Below are positions 7,514 through 17,579 of a DNA stretch of 64,000 bases, one piece after another; position 1 is the stretch's first letter; every line of letters begins with the position of its first letter. The notes under the pieces are model-generated. The model ran no database searches and was not told the DNA's origin. It was given only the letters and a program-made list of their open reading frames with translations. The position numbers and the translations under genes are program-made. The DNA comes from Candidatus Desulfofervidaceae bacterium (GTDB lineage: Bacteria > Desulfobacterota > Desulfofervidia > Desulfofervidales > Desulfofervidaceae). The stretch is from assembly GCA_027038965.1 (NCBI GenBank), contig JALWFG010000016.1:1-64000 (forward strand), in the 5' to 3' direction.

Positions 7514-7890
7514 TTTCTTTTTAAATCTCCAAAGTCAATTTATTCAATATAATCTCATATCTTTCTACACAAACAATTTATTCTTTTTTCAACATCCCTA
7601 AATTACATGATTTTAAAGAACCTCCGAAATCGCCCTATCTTTAAGGATTATTTGCAAATGTGTAGAAAGCTATGTTTAAAATACAATTCCATTTTTTCAT
7701 GGTTCGCTGATAATGCTTTCCACTTTTGGTTTATATCAGCAAATATTTTCTCTTGCTCCATTTTTATCTCCATCAAACTTCATCGTATCACGGCATGGCG
7801 TATATGTCTGGCGGGTATCTGAAGTCCTCGCAAGAGGATTTGGGCGAAGTGAAACAAAGCCAGATGCCCGCTTGTTAGGCGATGTTGGTT
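7514..7890. other. Non-coding spacer with an attC-like palindrome
   Basis: About 380 bases without a convincing gene. The left part is AT-rich and shows nothing. The right part (7809-7880) on the minus strand starts with GCCTAACAAGCGGGCATCTG and contains CAGATACCCGCC further on, around an inner hairpin TCCTCTTGCGAGGA. This resembles an attC directly behind the helicase stop at 7891, but I cannot find a closing GTTRRRY core, so it may be a decayed site. Confidence 0.42.
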
Positions 7891-9486
7891 TCAATCTATA
7901 TCACCCTTCAAATATACTAATTCAATTCCTATTGCTTCTTTTTCAAAATCTCTAAGGTCTTTTTGTGTAAAAACATCCTGTTCAATCATGTCCACAAGCA
8001 CTACATATATCTTTGAATACTCTTTTGATGGTGCCCTTCTCAGTATTCTACCCATTCTTTGTATCCATTGCCTTACACTGCTTGTGCCAGCCACAATAAT
8101 CCCTGTTTCCGCAGCAGGAACATCAAATCCTTCATCCAGGGCTCTGCATGCTATGAGGACGTTTGTCTTTCCATCTTTAAATTCGGATATACTCGCCAAT
8201 CTTTCTTTTACAGGCATTTTTGAATGGTATATCCCAGCAGCAAATCCAATCTCCTTTAAGTATTTGAAGATGTGTTCGGCAATTTCAATTCTCTCGTGAA
8301 ATATGAGAACCTTTTCTTTGTCAAGCCTTTCTCCATTAAATAACCATTTAAGAGCATACAGTTTGGATTTTGATGAGTGTATTACTGATTTTCTCTGATT
8401 TAAAAGGGCAATGTATCTCGTTATAAGTTCATCTCTGTTTTTTTCGTGAAGTTTATTCAACTGCTTAACAAAATGGGCAGGAGATGCTTTTTTCAGCTCT
8501 GGATACCTGGATATTAAAACTCTCGTAAGCTTGTTTATTTTTCCTGCCAACTCTTCATAGGTAAACTCCTCTGATGGGGTAAGATGCACCATCAACCTTA
8601 TGATCTTATACGAGGGAATAATCCCATCCCTCAGAGCATCACTGTATGTGTAGGTGTATATCATATTGCCAAGATTTGGCACGAGTTTTTCTTCAAATCC
8701 ATAGTCTCCATACCTTTCTGGAGTGGCAGAAAGTCCTAAGGTGTATGAAAAAGGTATTTCAAATATTCTTGAATTTTCTTTACTCCCATACCTGTGACAC
8801 TCATCAGCAATCAGAAATAAATCATCGTGTTTGAAAAATTTTTCATAATGATTTTTCAAGTGAATTCTTGCCGAGTTAATAACATATATCAGTATGTTTT
8901 TATCCTTCACATTTTGCTTTTCTTTTCCATAAAAAACACCTATATTTTTTCTTGGTATATGAAGTTTATCAACTGTTTCAATGAGCCATTGGTCAAGAAG
9001 AACGGTGGTGGGAACGATTATGATAACTCTTAGGCCTCCATCTTTGTATGCTTCAGAGTTAAACAAATCGGAAATTAAAGAAAGGGCAAAAATTGTTTTT
9101 CCAGCACCGGTAACAATTTTGACAATCCCTCTTCCTCCATTTTCCCACCATGCTTTTTTAGCCTCTTTCTGCCATCTGTAAAGTTCAACTGAGAGTTTCC
9201 AGGGCAAATCCAGAAATTCGCCAGAGAAGAATTCAGCCACAACTCTTCTGCATATCTTGCAATCAAGCCTATCGCAGGTTTTGTCAAAATTTTTTATGGA
9301 GGCTATTTTTGTGAGGGCCTTTTCTAAATCAGGAATGATTTCTTCAGGGATGTTTTCCCTTTTTGTTAACTCCCAGCCAGCTTTTTCCAGCAAGTGAGCT
9401 ATTCTATCTAATCCAAATGTTCTGGCTCTTCTTGCTAAGTGGTGGAAATGCCAGCCTTCCCATCCATTAAGTTTTATTCTAACCAT
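7891..9486 (-). CDS. SF2 DEAD/DEAH-box helicase of the defence operon
   Basis: A 531-residue XPB/Rad25-like helicase. Seen motifs: Walker A VTGAGKT (about residue 130), motif II DECH, motif III LSATPER, motif V DEGFDVP and motif VI QRMGRILRR. An N-terminal 90-residue region holds a CKIC-type cysteine pair (DRLDCKICRRV), perhaps a metal site. In BREX and related systems a helicase of this class (brxH-type) accompanies the methylase and PglZ. It is the last gene of the nine-gene operon, starting two bases after the stop of the preceding gene, so it is translationally coupled. An attC-like palindrome follows its stop codon. Helicase class is sure; the BREX role is inferred from neighbours. Confidence 0.85.
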   Translation of the reverse strand: MVRIKLNGWEGWHFHHLARRARTFGLDRIAHLLEKAGWELTKRENIPEEIIPDLEKALTKIASIKNFDKTCDRLDCKICRRVVAEFFSGEFLDLPWKLSVELYRWQKEAKKAWWENGGRGIVKIVTGAGKTIFALSLISDLFNSEAYKDGGLRVIIIVPTTVLLDQWLIETVDKLHIPRKNIGVFYGKEKQNVKDKNILIYVINSARIHLKNHYEKFFKHDDLFLIADECHRYGSKENSRIFEIPFSYTLGLSATPERYGDYGFEEKLVPNLGNMIYTYTYSDALRDGIIPSYKIIRLMVHLTPSEEFTYEELAGKINKLTRVLISRYPELKKASPAHFVKQLNKLHEKNRDELITRYIALLNQRKSVIHSSKSKLYALKWLFNGERLDKEKVLIFHERIEIAEHIFKYLKEIGFAAGIYHSKMPVKERLASISEFKDGKTNVLIACRALDEGFDVPAAETGIIVAGTSSVRQWIQRMGRILRRAPSKEYSKIYVVLVDMIEQDVFTQKDLRDFEKEAIGIELVYLKGDID

Positions 9487-9487
9487 C

Positions 9488-9895
9488 TTATGCTTGTAGG
9501 TTTAATGGAGCTATGAAGTGCTTCAGATCCACTTGTTTAACTCTGCCAAATATGGGATAGGGTAAAATCTGCTTATCCTTATAATTTATTCTTGGTCTCT
9601 CAGAACTCTCCACAATTTCAATTTTTCCATCAACAACAATCTGAATTATGTAGTTTCCTCTCACGAGAAAGTTTGCAGCATCCTGAAGGAGATTTCTTAT
9701 TTTTCTTGAGATTGTTTTGGGTTCTTCGGAATAGTAAAGCAGGCTCTCTATGCCAAAAACGGCAAGGTTAAGTGGAAGTTTCTCCTCTTTGTAAACCTGC
9801 CTTAGAAATTCAACTATGCTCATTCTGTCTTTGAATATCTGAGTAAGATATTCCCTTTTTTCCATGATATTAAAGCCTATATCCATGCTTGCCAT
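9488..9895 (-). CDS. Small protein of the defence operon, unknown family
   Basis: A 135-residue soluble protein between the DUF1156 methylase and the helicase (gaps of 21 and 1 bases). The N-terminal half is helical (REYLTQIFKDRMSIVEFLRQVYKEE). The C-terminal half looks like short strands (NYIIQIVVDGKIEIVESSERP). It does not look like DUF3780, the small partner in some DUF499/DUF1156 loci, though it occupies a similar place. The start could be M1 at 9895 or M4 at 9886. It could be a specificity or adaptor subunit; there is no direct evidence. Confidence 0.65.
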   Translation of the reverse strand: MASMDIGFNIMEKREYLTQIFKDRMSIVEFLRQVYKEEKLPLNLAVFGIESLLYYSEEPKTISRKIRNLLQDAANFLVRGNYIIQIVVDGKIEIVESSERPRINYKDKQILPYPIFGRVKQVDLKHFIAPLNLQA

Positions 9896-9916
9896 TATTT
9901 ACACCCCCAGATGTTT

Positions 9917-12658
9917 TCAAAACCATCTGGTTTTTAAAAATGTTATTAATTCCCTATAAGTTTTGTCATTTTCAATTTCGTAAAGATATTCAAGGGTTCT
10001 GAGAACTGATTCCGAAGCCCACAGATTTTTTTCGTTTTTATCCAAGTTTGCTAAAAACCTGATGATATGCCCTTCCTTCCAGAGGTAATAGAGATAATGA
10101 ACTTTGTCTATGGCAGAAAGCTTTCTTTTTGATTCTATGATCTCTGCCCTATCATTTGGTTTCAGGATTGAAAGCTGGCTCCCTTCTTTTTCAACAAGCC
10201 CAGATTCCAGAACTTCCTTTATTGGAATATTTCTCATCTTTAGGGCCTTGTTCAGGGAATCATAGGATATGCTCGTTTTTCCAGCCATGTAGAATAGATA
10301 GACCGCCGTTATGGTGTCAGTCTCTGCTGCAACCTGATTAAAGCGTGTGTGCATTAGCTGGGAATCAACAATCTCTCTGATTGAGGATAGGGCTTCATCA
10401 ATGGATACTTTTTTACCGTTTCTGTAAACTTCAGGATAGTATTTGGAGTAGAGTTCAAGACACTTTCCTATGGTTATGACGAATATATCCTCCTGTGAAA
10501 GATTTCTCCTTCGTGTTTCAAGCCTTTTTATCTCATCCTGAACTTTGAAGTAGATCTCATCTTCTATCTGTGACCAGTATCTTTTTTCTGGCTTTTCTTT
10601 TCTCTTTCTGCAAACAACAACCATGTCATAGCGAACATTGGCTTTCTGGAAGATGTGAGGACTAACACCAGATTCTGATTGAACAGGATAAATGGCCGAG
10701 ATGTAAAAGCCTGCATTCAGAACAGATTGAAGCACTGCTCCCCAGGCTTTTTCTTCCTGATGGTGGAATGTAAAGACCATTAAGCCATCATCTTTTAACT
10801 TTCTTCCAGCTTCCTTGAAAACAGCAGTTAATCCTTCAATGAAGTCCCTTTCCTCTTTTTCCTGAACCTTATTTACTATAACTTCTGTTGCGTTTGGCAC
10901 ATGCTCACTCCTGAAGTATTCGTATTTGTCCTTCAATGCCAATCGAAGCCATGCGTAATAAAACTCTGAAAGCTCAGAATACATCACATTGCCGTAATAA
11001 GGTGGATCAGTTATAACAGCGTCAACGGATTTGTTTGGAATGTCAAGATAAGAAGAATCTCCGCAGGTTATCATGGCGTTTGCATTGTCGCTGAACACAT
11101 TGCCGAGTTTTCCAATTATCTGCATTTGCATGGGCTTTTCGTGAGTTTTGCCATTCTGGATGTATTTTTCGAAGGGTTTTATGTTGAATCGTTTTCCTTT
11201 TATTATCTTATTGACTTCATTTTTAAAAATGCCTCTCCCACCACCTTCAGAGTCCCAAACATTATTTTCTACAGGATTAAACGTTGTATGGAAAGCATGA
11301 ATCTTAAATAAATTATATAAATGCAATTTGTCTCGAGCATAATCACAAAGCATGTTCTGGAACTCTAAAAATTCAGAAAACGTAATCACCAACAACTCCA
11401 TCACATTCTCATCCACATCCAATTCTAAAATCGCCTTCAAAAGCTTCCCAAGGCTCAAAAGCTGCCTCTCATTAAACATGTCTTTCCAGTATTTGTAGCC
11501 ATGATTGATCATCTCCTTTGTCTTAATTCCGAGCGGAATCTCGGTATCCGGTATATACTTCCCAAGCCATTCCTCCTCCACACTTTTGAACTCTTCCTTG
11601 GCTCTCTCAAAAAGGACAAAATCAAACTCATCCGCCTGCTTGTAATCCTTTCTTCCACAGTGCGGGCAGTAATATTCAACAGCATAAAGCCTTTCTTCTG
11701 GCTTTCCTGTCTTCTGAATAGCCTCCACAATCACATTCTTCTGTCCGCAATGAGGATTTGTGCAGATGTAATATTTTCCTTCAACATTTCCATCGTTATC
11801 TGGATTAAACTTTTCTCCACATTTTGGACATTCTGTATCCGTTCTATAATCGCTAACGACAAAAATATTTCCACATCCGGGGCAGATCACATGATAACCT
11901 TTCTTATCCCTCGTTCTTGCAAGCATATAGCCTCTGAAAAGCGGGACTTTTGTTCCACAGGCAAGGCAGGGAACTCCCTTTATCCAGAAATAATACATTG
12001 TGTCAGCAAAAATATTTTTTTTGCCATGAAGTTTTGATTTGTCCTCAAACCAGTACTGCTCATAAACTTCCCTTGGGTCATTTGCAACTTTTAACTTCTC
12101 AACAACTTCTTTTAAAACATCCTTAGGTTTTCTGTTGTGAATCCTTGCGTATTCTTCTAAACAATGCGGGCATATCGTCTTGTAATATTTTTCTATTTCG
12201 TCAGCAACTTGGCTTTCCAGTTTCTTGAATGCATCTTTCAATTCATCAATATTCACCGGCTCCACAATCTTCTTCACCAAAAACCACGCAACTGGATTCA
12301 AATCCTGAGCAACAACCTTACAGCCTGTTCTCAACGCCTCAACAACAGTAGTTCCACCACCCATCATTGGATCAAGAACGATTTTTCCGCCAAAATCAAC
12401 ATCTCTGAGATACAAAAGCCACGGATTTTCCAGCTCTTCCTTCGTTATTTTTCGCCATTTACCCGTTCTCTCGTCTAAGACCTTGGTATTTTCATCAACA
12501 AGCGTATAAAGAACAATGGTTCTAAAGACACTTCCAAGCCTCCTTGCCCACCATTTGTGAATAAAAAGCACAGGTCTATACTTTTCCTTGGCATGGGCTT
12601 CTCTTTCTGCAATTTCATTCACATGCTCTATAGGAAAATCTTTTTCAATAGGCTTCAT
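9917..12658 (-). CDS. DUF1156 DNA methyltransferase (PglXI-like)
   Basis: About 913 residues from the ATG at 12658, which has a GGGAGGG ribosome site and overlaps the stop of the UvrD gene by 14 bases. The longer frame from 12748 would be inside that gene. The protein opens with KPIEKDFPIEHVNEIAERE and HKWWARRLGSVFRT, typical of DUF1156. Motif I is DPMMGGGTTVVEALR (AdoMet binding); motif IV is TDPPYYGNVMYSE (DPPY, amino-methylating). Between them are several zinc-ribbon cysteine pairs (CPHC, CLAC, CPGC, CPKC). DUF1156 adenine-type methylases are the modification enzyme of BREX type 3 and of DUF499/DUF1156 defence loci, marking host DNA as self. The domain call is strong; target site and base are unknown. 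Confidence 0.88.
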   Translation of the reverse strand: MKPIEKDFPIEHVNEIAEREAHAKEKYRPVLFIHKWWARRLGSVFRTIVLYTLVDENTKVLDERTGKWRKITKEELENPWLLYLRDVDFGGKIVLDPMMGGGTTVVEALRTGCKVVAQDLNPVAWFLVKKIVEPVNIDELKDAFKKLESQVADEIEKYYKTICPHCLEEYARIHNRKPKDVLKEVVEKLKVANDPREVYEQYWFEDKSKLHGKKNIFADTMYYFWIKGVPCLACGTKVPLFRGYMLARTRDKKGYHVICPGCGNIFVVSDYRTDTECPKCGEKFNPDNDGNVEGKYYICTNPHCGQKNVIVEAIQKTGKPEERLYAVEYYCPHCGRKDYKQADEFDFVLFERAKEEFKSVEEEWLGKYIPDTEIPLGIKTKEMINHGYKYWKDMFNERQLLSLGKLLKAILELDVDENVMELLVITFSEFLEFQNMLCDYARDKLHLYNLFKIHAFHTTFNPVENNVWDSEGGGRGIFKNEVNKIIKGKRFNIKPFEKYIQNGKTHEKPMQMQIIGKLGNVFSDNANAMITCGDSSYLDIPNKSVDAVITDPPYYGNVMYSELSEFYYAWLRLALKDKYEYFRSEHVPNATEVIVNKVQEKEERDFIEGLTAVFKEAGRKLKDDGLMVFTFHHQEEKAWGAVLQSVLNAGFYISAIYPVQSESGVSPHIFQKANVRYDMVVVCRKRKEKPEKRYWSQIEDEIYFKVQDEIKRLETRRRNLSQEDIFVITIGKCLELYSKYYPEVYRNGKKVSIDEALSSIREIVDSQLMHTRFNQVAAETDTITAVYLFYMAGKTSISYDSLNKALKMRNIPIKEVLESGLVEKEGSQLSILKPNDRAEIIESKRKLSAIDKVHYLYYLWKEGHIIRFLANLDKNEKNLWASESVLRTLEYLYEIENDKTYRELITFLKTRWF

Positions 12659-14591
12659 TAACATTCCCTCCCAACAGTCCCATTTCATACAAAAATTGAG
12701 ATGGCTGAACCGGTTGTTGCCCAGAACGGGTATATTTAAAATTAACATAACTAATAAATAGTTTCTCCTTTGTCCTCGTAATTGCTACAAAGCAATTTCT
12801 TCTTTCTTCTTCGAGATTTCTTATATTCCCAGAATTAGCTTCCCTAATTGCCCTATAATCTGGCCAAATCCCCTGATTCAGGGAAATAATAAACACATAA
12901 TCAAACTCCAACCCTTTGGATGCATGTCCTGTTAAAATTGCAACACCTTTTCCTTCTTTTTTAGACGACATAGCAAGAAAATTCAAAAATTCTCCCAAAT
13001 CGTCGGTCTTATGCTGCTTTTTAAAGTCCTTATATAAAGTTTCAATAAATTCTATATCTTCCATAATCTCTTCGGAATCCTGACTTTTGACAATTTCAAA
13101 AATTTGATTAAGGTAATCTTTTAAATTACCATTTTCATCTTTTTCTATTGCTTTTGCCAGTTCAGGGTCTATATCTCTCAATTCTTCAATGGCTACATCA
13201 AATAAAGTAAGATCTGTAACTTCCACCAGGTCTTCGTAATTCAAACCAAGATTTTCACATATTCTGTAGAACGAAATTTTATTGTTTCTACTCACCTTTA
13301 ATTTAAGAAAGTCAAGTACAAGGTTAATGTCTTTACTTATAATTTTCTCCTGTAACATTGGAACATAATACGGTATATTTTCCTTATCCAATTTTTTGAT
13401 TACTTCATTTAACACATATCTATTCCTGGCTATAACGCAAAATTTATTGTTTTGCTGAATAGGTATCCATTCAATTTTTTGAGAAATTTCTTTTATTTTC
13501 TTTACGACAAATTCGGCTTCTTCTGATTGGGTCTGAAAATTATTCAATTCAACTGCTTTTTTATCCGTATAGATATCACTTTTAGTGGCACGAATAGGTT
13601 CCTTTCCACTTAATCTAAGCTTATTATGGCTTATTAAATTATTGGCGATTTTTAGAATTTCTTGAGGGCATCTAAAACTTTCATAAAGTTGGATAACTTC
13701 CATATTGTAATGTTCTTTGAGTTCAACGAGATATTCAAACTTAGCATCGTTCCATTCAAATATCAGTTGGTCTTCGTCTGCTACTATAAAGAGATTAAGG
13801 CATTCTTGACCACATAAAAGCTTGATAAGCTCTAACTGTGCCCTGTTTGTATCCTGTCCTTCATCTATCAATATGTGTTTGTAAACCCTTCTTTGAAGGT
13901 CAGCTACAAAGGGATTTTCCTTAAGCAAACGAATAGAGTAATAAAGAAGATCGGAGAAGTCCAGCACATTGTTTTTTCTTAAAGTTTGCTGGTATAATTC
14001 AAAGATAAAAATAAAATCTTCAAAGTATTTTTTTTCTGAAAAGAAACTCTGTTTTAACTCCTCTGGGCCAATTAGGTTGTCTTTCAACTTCCTATAGGCA
14101 TAGTAAAACCCTGGGATTGTATTTTCAATTACTCTTGTATTTGCAAACCTTTCAATGAGAATAGGCTCTTTTTCTCCTTGCATTTCTTCCGATACTCTCT
14201 CCTTGACAGCATCAATCAGAAGAGCTATCAAGTCCTCGTGTTTATCAAAAATTACAAAATCAGGGTTTAATCCCACATATTCTCCATAAGCTCTCAGCAA
14301 ATCGTGACAATAACTATGGAATGTCCCAATGTATGTTCTTTTTATCTGTTCATTGACAAGAGATTCAACTCTTTCCCTCATTTCTTTAGCAGCTTTGCTT
14401 GTAAAGGTTAAGGCAAGGACTTTAAATTTCTCTTTGGGCGTTTGATTTAAAATATAAGCGATTCTTAAGGTTAGAACCTTTGTTTTCCCCGCGCCAGGTC
14501 CTGCAAGCACAAGAAGAGGGCCTTTTGAATAAGTAACGGCTTCTTTTTGTTGTGGTGTTAATCCCTCTAAAAAGTTATCCTTAGTTTTCAT
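12645..14591 (-). CDS. UvrD/Rep-family SF1 helicase (GajB-like)
   Basis: A 648-residue SF1A helicase. Motifs: Q motif LTPQQKEAVTY, Walker A AGPGAGKT, motif Ia LTFTSKAAKEMRERV, IGTFHSYCHDLLR, motif II IDEGQDTNRAQ, motif III VADEDQLIFEW, motif IV ESFRCP, motif V TGHASKGLEFDYVFI and motif VI ERRNCFVAITRTKEKLF. It starts 7 bases after the OLD-nuclease stop. An OLD nuclease directly followed by a UvrD-like helicase is the layout of Gabija (GajA-GajB). At 648 residues it is longer than common GajB. A generic repair helicase is possible but the gene pair makes Gabija-like the better reading. Confidence 0.85.
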   Translation of the reverse strand: MKTKDNFLEGLTPQQKEAVTYSKGPLLVLAGPGAGKTKVLTLRIAYILNQTPKEKFKVLALTFTSKAAKEMRERVESLVNEQIKRTYIGTFHSYCHDLLRAYGEYVGLNPDFVIFDKHEDLIALLIDAVKERVSEEMQGEKEPILIERFANTRVIENTIPGFYYAYRKLKDNLIGPEELKQSFFSEKKYFEDFIFIFELYQQTLRKNNVLDFSDLLYYSIRLLKENPFVADLQRRVYKHILIDEGQDTNRAQLELIKLLCGQECLNLFIVADEDQLIFEWNDAKFEYLVELKEHYNMEVIQLYESFRCPQEILKIANNLISHNKLRLSGKEPIRATKSDIYTDKKAVELNNFQTQSEEAEFVVKKIKEISQKIEWIPIQQNNKFCVIARNRYVLNEVIKKLDKENIPYYVPMLQEKIISKDINLVLDFLKLKVSRNNKISFYRICENLGLNYEDLVEVTDLTLFDVAIEELRDIDPELAKAIEKDENGNLKDYLNQIFEIVKSQDSEEIMEDIEFIETLYKDFKKQHKTDDLGEFLNFLAMSSKKEGKGVAILTGHASKGLEFDYVFIISLNQGIWPDYRAIREANSGNIRNLEEERRNCFVAITRTKEKLFISYVNFKYTRSGQQPVQPSQFLYEMGLLGGNVNEAY

Positions 14592-14598
14592 GGCCTAC

Positions 14599-16428
14599 TT
14601 ACTCTTGTTCTATCCTATCAAAAAGATTTTTTATAATTTCGGGTAGTTCCAAATTGTGCTCTATTATATATTCTGCTAAGGCTTCAGAGAATAAGATTTT
14701 GTGTTCCTTCAAAAAGTTCTTAAGGATTTCGTTAACGGATAAATTCTTATTATTAGGCTGTTTTTTATATTTTCGCCATAAAGAATTTAATCGGCTATCA
14801 TTTTCTAATATTTTAATAATTTTATCTTTGCCATAAAAACCAATCATATATTTTTCAAAATTCATACTTTTTGGAAGTGAATATAAATATCCTTGAATTA
14901 TTGATTCTACAAAGGCTTTACCAATTAAAGAGTTCTCAATCTTGATTTCCCTAAGCTCATAGCCGTTGTTTGATATGGCATTTTTTACTTCATCTATTGC
15001 ATCGCCATCTGATAAAATTACCCATTTTATATTAAAGGTGTCAGGTTGAGCAATCTTAAGAAAGGGATCATAAGTTTTTCCGTCACATGGTATTATAGTA
15101 ATTCCCAACTCTCCAGAGGTTCTCTTCAAATAATATGGAATAATTCTTTCCAGAAAAATTTTTTCTGTATCTCCTTCACAAAGCAAAAACAAAGAAGCAA
15201 AGAAAAGTTCAGGATTTCGGTATTGGACAAATCTGTTAATTTTTAATTCTTCCTCTTTATTCAGAAACTTATTGTGCTCATAGGCTTGTTCAGGAAGACC
15301 GTATCTAAATTGAAAGTTCTTTTTAAATCTGGGAATCTTAGATAATTTCGTAAATCCGTTATCTAAACGAAATACTATATAATCATAAATATCCGCCTGC
15401 TCCACGATATACGGAGAATGGGTACTTATTATTTTCTGACCTTTTATTTGTGAAATCTGATGGAAAAGAGCCCTCTGAACATGGGGATGAACATGAGCTT
15501 CAGGCTCTTCAATTCCAATGATTGGTGTTGCTTCTTCATTATCAAGTATCTTAGGAAGCAATATTTCAAGATATGCAGAAAATATGAGTAGAACAACGAT
15601 ATTCTGTGTTCCAGCTCCATGCTTTGCTATTGGTAACGATAAATTCGTGTTAGGCAATTTTAGATAGATGTTCAAGTCATCAAGAATTTCCCAGCTTCTG
15701 CGGGCAAAAGCTTGGAGGAAAATTGCATCTTGCGTGATTTTAATACTTCTTTCAAGATTTTTTAACTTTGTCTTAAGTTGTTCAATTGTTTCATTGTCTG
15801 AAAGTACAACATCATCTATTTTACGAATTAGCTCTTCTATTTGGTCTTTCTTCTCTGAATAATCAATAATTGATTTTATCCTTCCCCAAAATGACCCTTT
15901 TGTTTTTATTTCTTTATTGATATCCCTTAATGCGGGTATGTAAAAGAACGGGAAAAAACTCAGATGTTCTTTTTTAACTTCTGGATTCCTTGCAAGTTTC
16001 TTGTTGTTTTCATCAACAAAATATCTATCTTCTGTAAATCTACCTTTTTCTTTGTCAAACCTACATTCATAACAGATACGAAAAAATTTAATCGGATCGT
16101 CCGGGTATTGTGCTTTATCAAATCTAATGGCTTTATCAAAAGTGCTTACAATACTGTCTGAAAATCTTTCATCTAAGGTTTCCCTGAATTCTATAATTAT
16201 TTTTACAGGCTCTGCGTTTTTAGGATCAAAATTGTCCCCTTCTGCATAGAAGTCGTCTTCAGTAGGAACTGTTCTTCTTTCCCAACCAATTGCCAGATTC
16301 AATGCATGTAAAAAGGAAGTTTTACCCGCATTGTTAGGCCCAATTAACACATTGATATTATCTGATAATTCAACTCTTGTTTTTTTGTGACTTCTAAAGT
16401 TATATATTTCAACTTTGTATATATGCAT
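14599..16428 (-). CDS. OLD-family ATP-dependent nuclease (GajA-like, AAA + TOPRIM)
   Basis: About 609 residues from the ATG at 16428, 8 bases after a GGAGG site; the GTG at 16437 is too close to that site. The N-terminal ABC-type ATPase has Walker A GPNNAGKTSFLHAL, signature-like LPIAKHGAGTQN, Walker B IGIEEPEAHVHP and the switch ISTHSPYIVEQAD. The C-terminal TOPRIM nuclease has LLCEGDTEKIFL (catalytic Glu) and VILSDGDAID (metal-binding acidic pair). This two-domain order and length match GajA and class 2 OLD proteins. Followed by the UvrD-like helicase, as in Gabija, where GajA cuts phage DNA when nucleotides fall. Here the pair is embedded in a larger operon. Confidence 0.86.
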   Translation of the reverse strand: MHIYKVEIYNFRSHKKTRVELSDNINVLIGPNNAGKTSFLHALNLAIGWERRTVPTEDDFYAEGDNFDPKNAEPVKIIIEFRETLDERFSDSIVSTFDKAIRFDKAQYPDDPIKFFRICYECRFDKEKGRFTEDRYFVDENNKKLARNPEVKKEHLSFFPFFYIPALRDINKEIKTKGSFWGRIKSIIDYSEKKDQIEELIRKIDDVVLSDNETIEQLKTKLKNLERSIKITQDAIFLQAFARRSWEILDDLNIYLKLPNTNLSLPIAKHGAGTQNIVVLLIFSAYLEILLPKILDNEEATPIIGIEEPEAHVHPHVQRALFHQISQIKGQKIISTHSPYIVEQADIYDYIVFRLDNGFTKLSKIPRFKKNFQFRYGLPEQAYEHNKFLNKEEELKINRFVQYRNPELFFASLFLLCEGDTEKIFLERIIPYYLKRTSGELGITIIPCDGKTYDPFLKIAQPDTFNIKWVILSDGDAIDEVKNAISNNGYELREIKIENSLIGKAFVESIIQGYLYSLPKSMNFEKYMIGFYGKDKIIKILENDSRLNSLWRKYKKQPNNKNLSVNEILKNFLKEHKILFSEALAEYIIEHNLELPEIIKNLFDRIEQE

Positions 16429-16433
16429 ATTGC

Positions 16434-17579
16434 TCACCTCCTCGGTATAACCACTATAAACTCCGTTTCCGTCTCTTTTAACTCAACATCCTTTCCAACA
16501 TGCTCTTTTACAAGCCTTATTATCCTCATAACACCGCTTCCAAGGTCTGTAACAAGCCCCATTTTTGAAAGCAGGTTGTATATGGTTGGGTTTCTCAAAA
16601 CATGGGCACCACCAATTTTAATGCTCTCAATTGTAACAGAATTTGGAAGCTTACCTGGCGAATGGAACTCAATTTTGTCTCTGAATATGAATACTCTTAT
16701 GGGCGCTCTCACGGTATAATCTCTGTGAGCAACAGCGTTGACTATTGCTTCTCGGACAGCCTCCTCAGGTATCTCAGGATATACTTCAGGTTCAAGTGAT
16801 TTTATCCTGTGTTCTTCTCTCAGATAGATTCTTAAATACTGCATGAGTTTTTCAAGCATTTCAGGAATTTTGCCCTCAAAATCTTTTTTATCAGCAGGTG
16901 GCACTGAGATGTCCTCACCAGGTATGTAAGCAGCAGTTATTTTTACATAGGGCAAATAACTTTGAGGATTTATGCCAAAAAATAAAAGCCCAGCTAAAGT
17001 GGGTTTCCTATTTTCTGTAATGGTCTTAAGGTTTTTAAGGTAATTAAAAATCTGGTCTCCTTCTGGTCTGAAACCATAAAAACGTTCCATAAATTCCTCA
17101 AAGTAATCAATATCAATATCATCAAAGGACGCCTTTGCAATTTCTATTTCATCGTAAAAAATACTTTCTGTGGCTTGAAAAAGTCTCAAGAGTTCTTCCC
17201 TTGAAGCTCGCCTAACTCTATTTGCGCTCCTTATGTAAAAAAATCCACTACTTGTTCTGTAAGGTCTCTGATCACCCTTAGGAACATTAATGACTATTAC
17301 ATGCCTATTACCCACTTTTACTGTTTCAGGAAGCACTGTAATTGGCGGTTCACAGCGGTTATAGGCAACATCATCTACCCTTCTTAGAACTTCATCCGGA
17401 TTTGATACACCAACGATTTCTCCTTCGTCTGATACTCCTATAATAATTTGCCCACCGTCTGTATTGGCAAAGGCAACTATCTCCTTGGCAAGGTCTTCAT
17501 TACTGGGAAGGTATTCCTTAAATTCTGTGTGTAAATCTTCTTTTTTCTCAATTCTTTCAAATAGTTCTTCACTATCCAT
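16434..17579 (-). CDS. Schlafen AlbA_2 domain protein with C-terminal HATPase_c_4-type domain
   Basis: A 381-residue protein. The N-terminus is the AlbA_2 nucleic-acid-binding fold: ESEE-like start, EDLHTEFKEYL, LAKEIVAFANTDGGQIIIGV and RPYRTSSGFFYIRSAN. The C-terminal half contains EAVREAIVNAVAHRDY and FRDKIEFHSPGKLP, then GSGVMRIIR, the pattern of the ATPase-like domain in RecG-like transcriptional regulators. Such proteins are frequent in defence islands and may regulate the operon or act as a nucleic-acid sensor. Its ATG directly abuts the stop of the PHP-ATPase gene and its stop overlaps the ribosome site of the nuclease gene. Domain call strong; role unknown. Confidence 0.84.
   Translation of the reverse strand: MDSEELFERIEKKEDLHTEFKEYLPSNEDLAKEIVAFANTDGGQIIIGVSDEGEIVGVSNPDEVLRRVDDVAYNRCEPPITVLPETVKVGNRHVIVINVPKGDQRPYRTSSGFFYIRSANRVRRASREELLRLFQATESIFYDEIEIAKASFDDIDIDYFEEFMERFYGFRPEGDQIFNYLKNLKTITENRKPTLAGLLFFGINPQSYLPYVKITAAYIPGEDISVPPADKKDFEGKIPEMLEKLMQYLRIYLREEHRIKSLEPEVYPEIPEEAVREAIVNAVAHRDYTVRAPIRVFIFRDKIEFHSPGKLPNSVTIESIKIGGAHVLRNPTIYNLLSKMGLVTDLGSGVMRIIRLVKEHVGKDVELKETETEFIVVIPRR

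Noticed and set aside
7607-7955. Plus-strand frames near the attC-like palindrome
   Set aside because: No ribosome site, composition not protein-like, and they overlap the palindrome and the helicase end.
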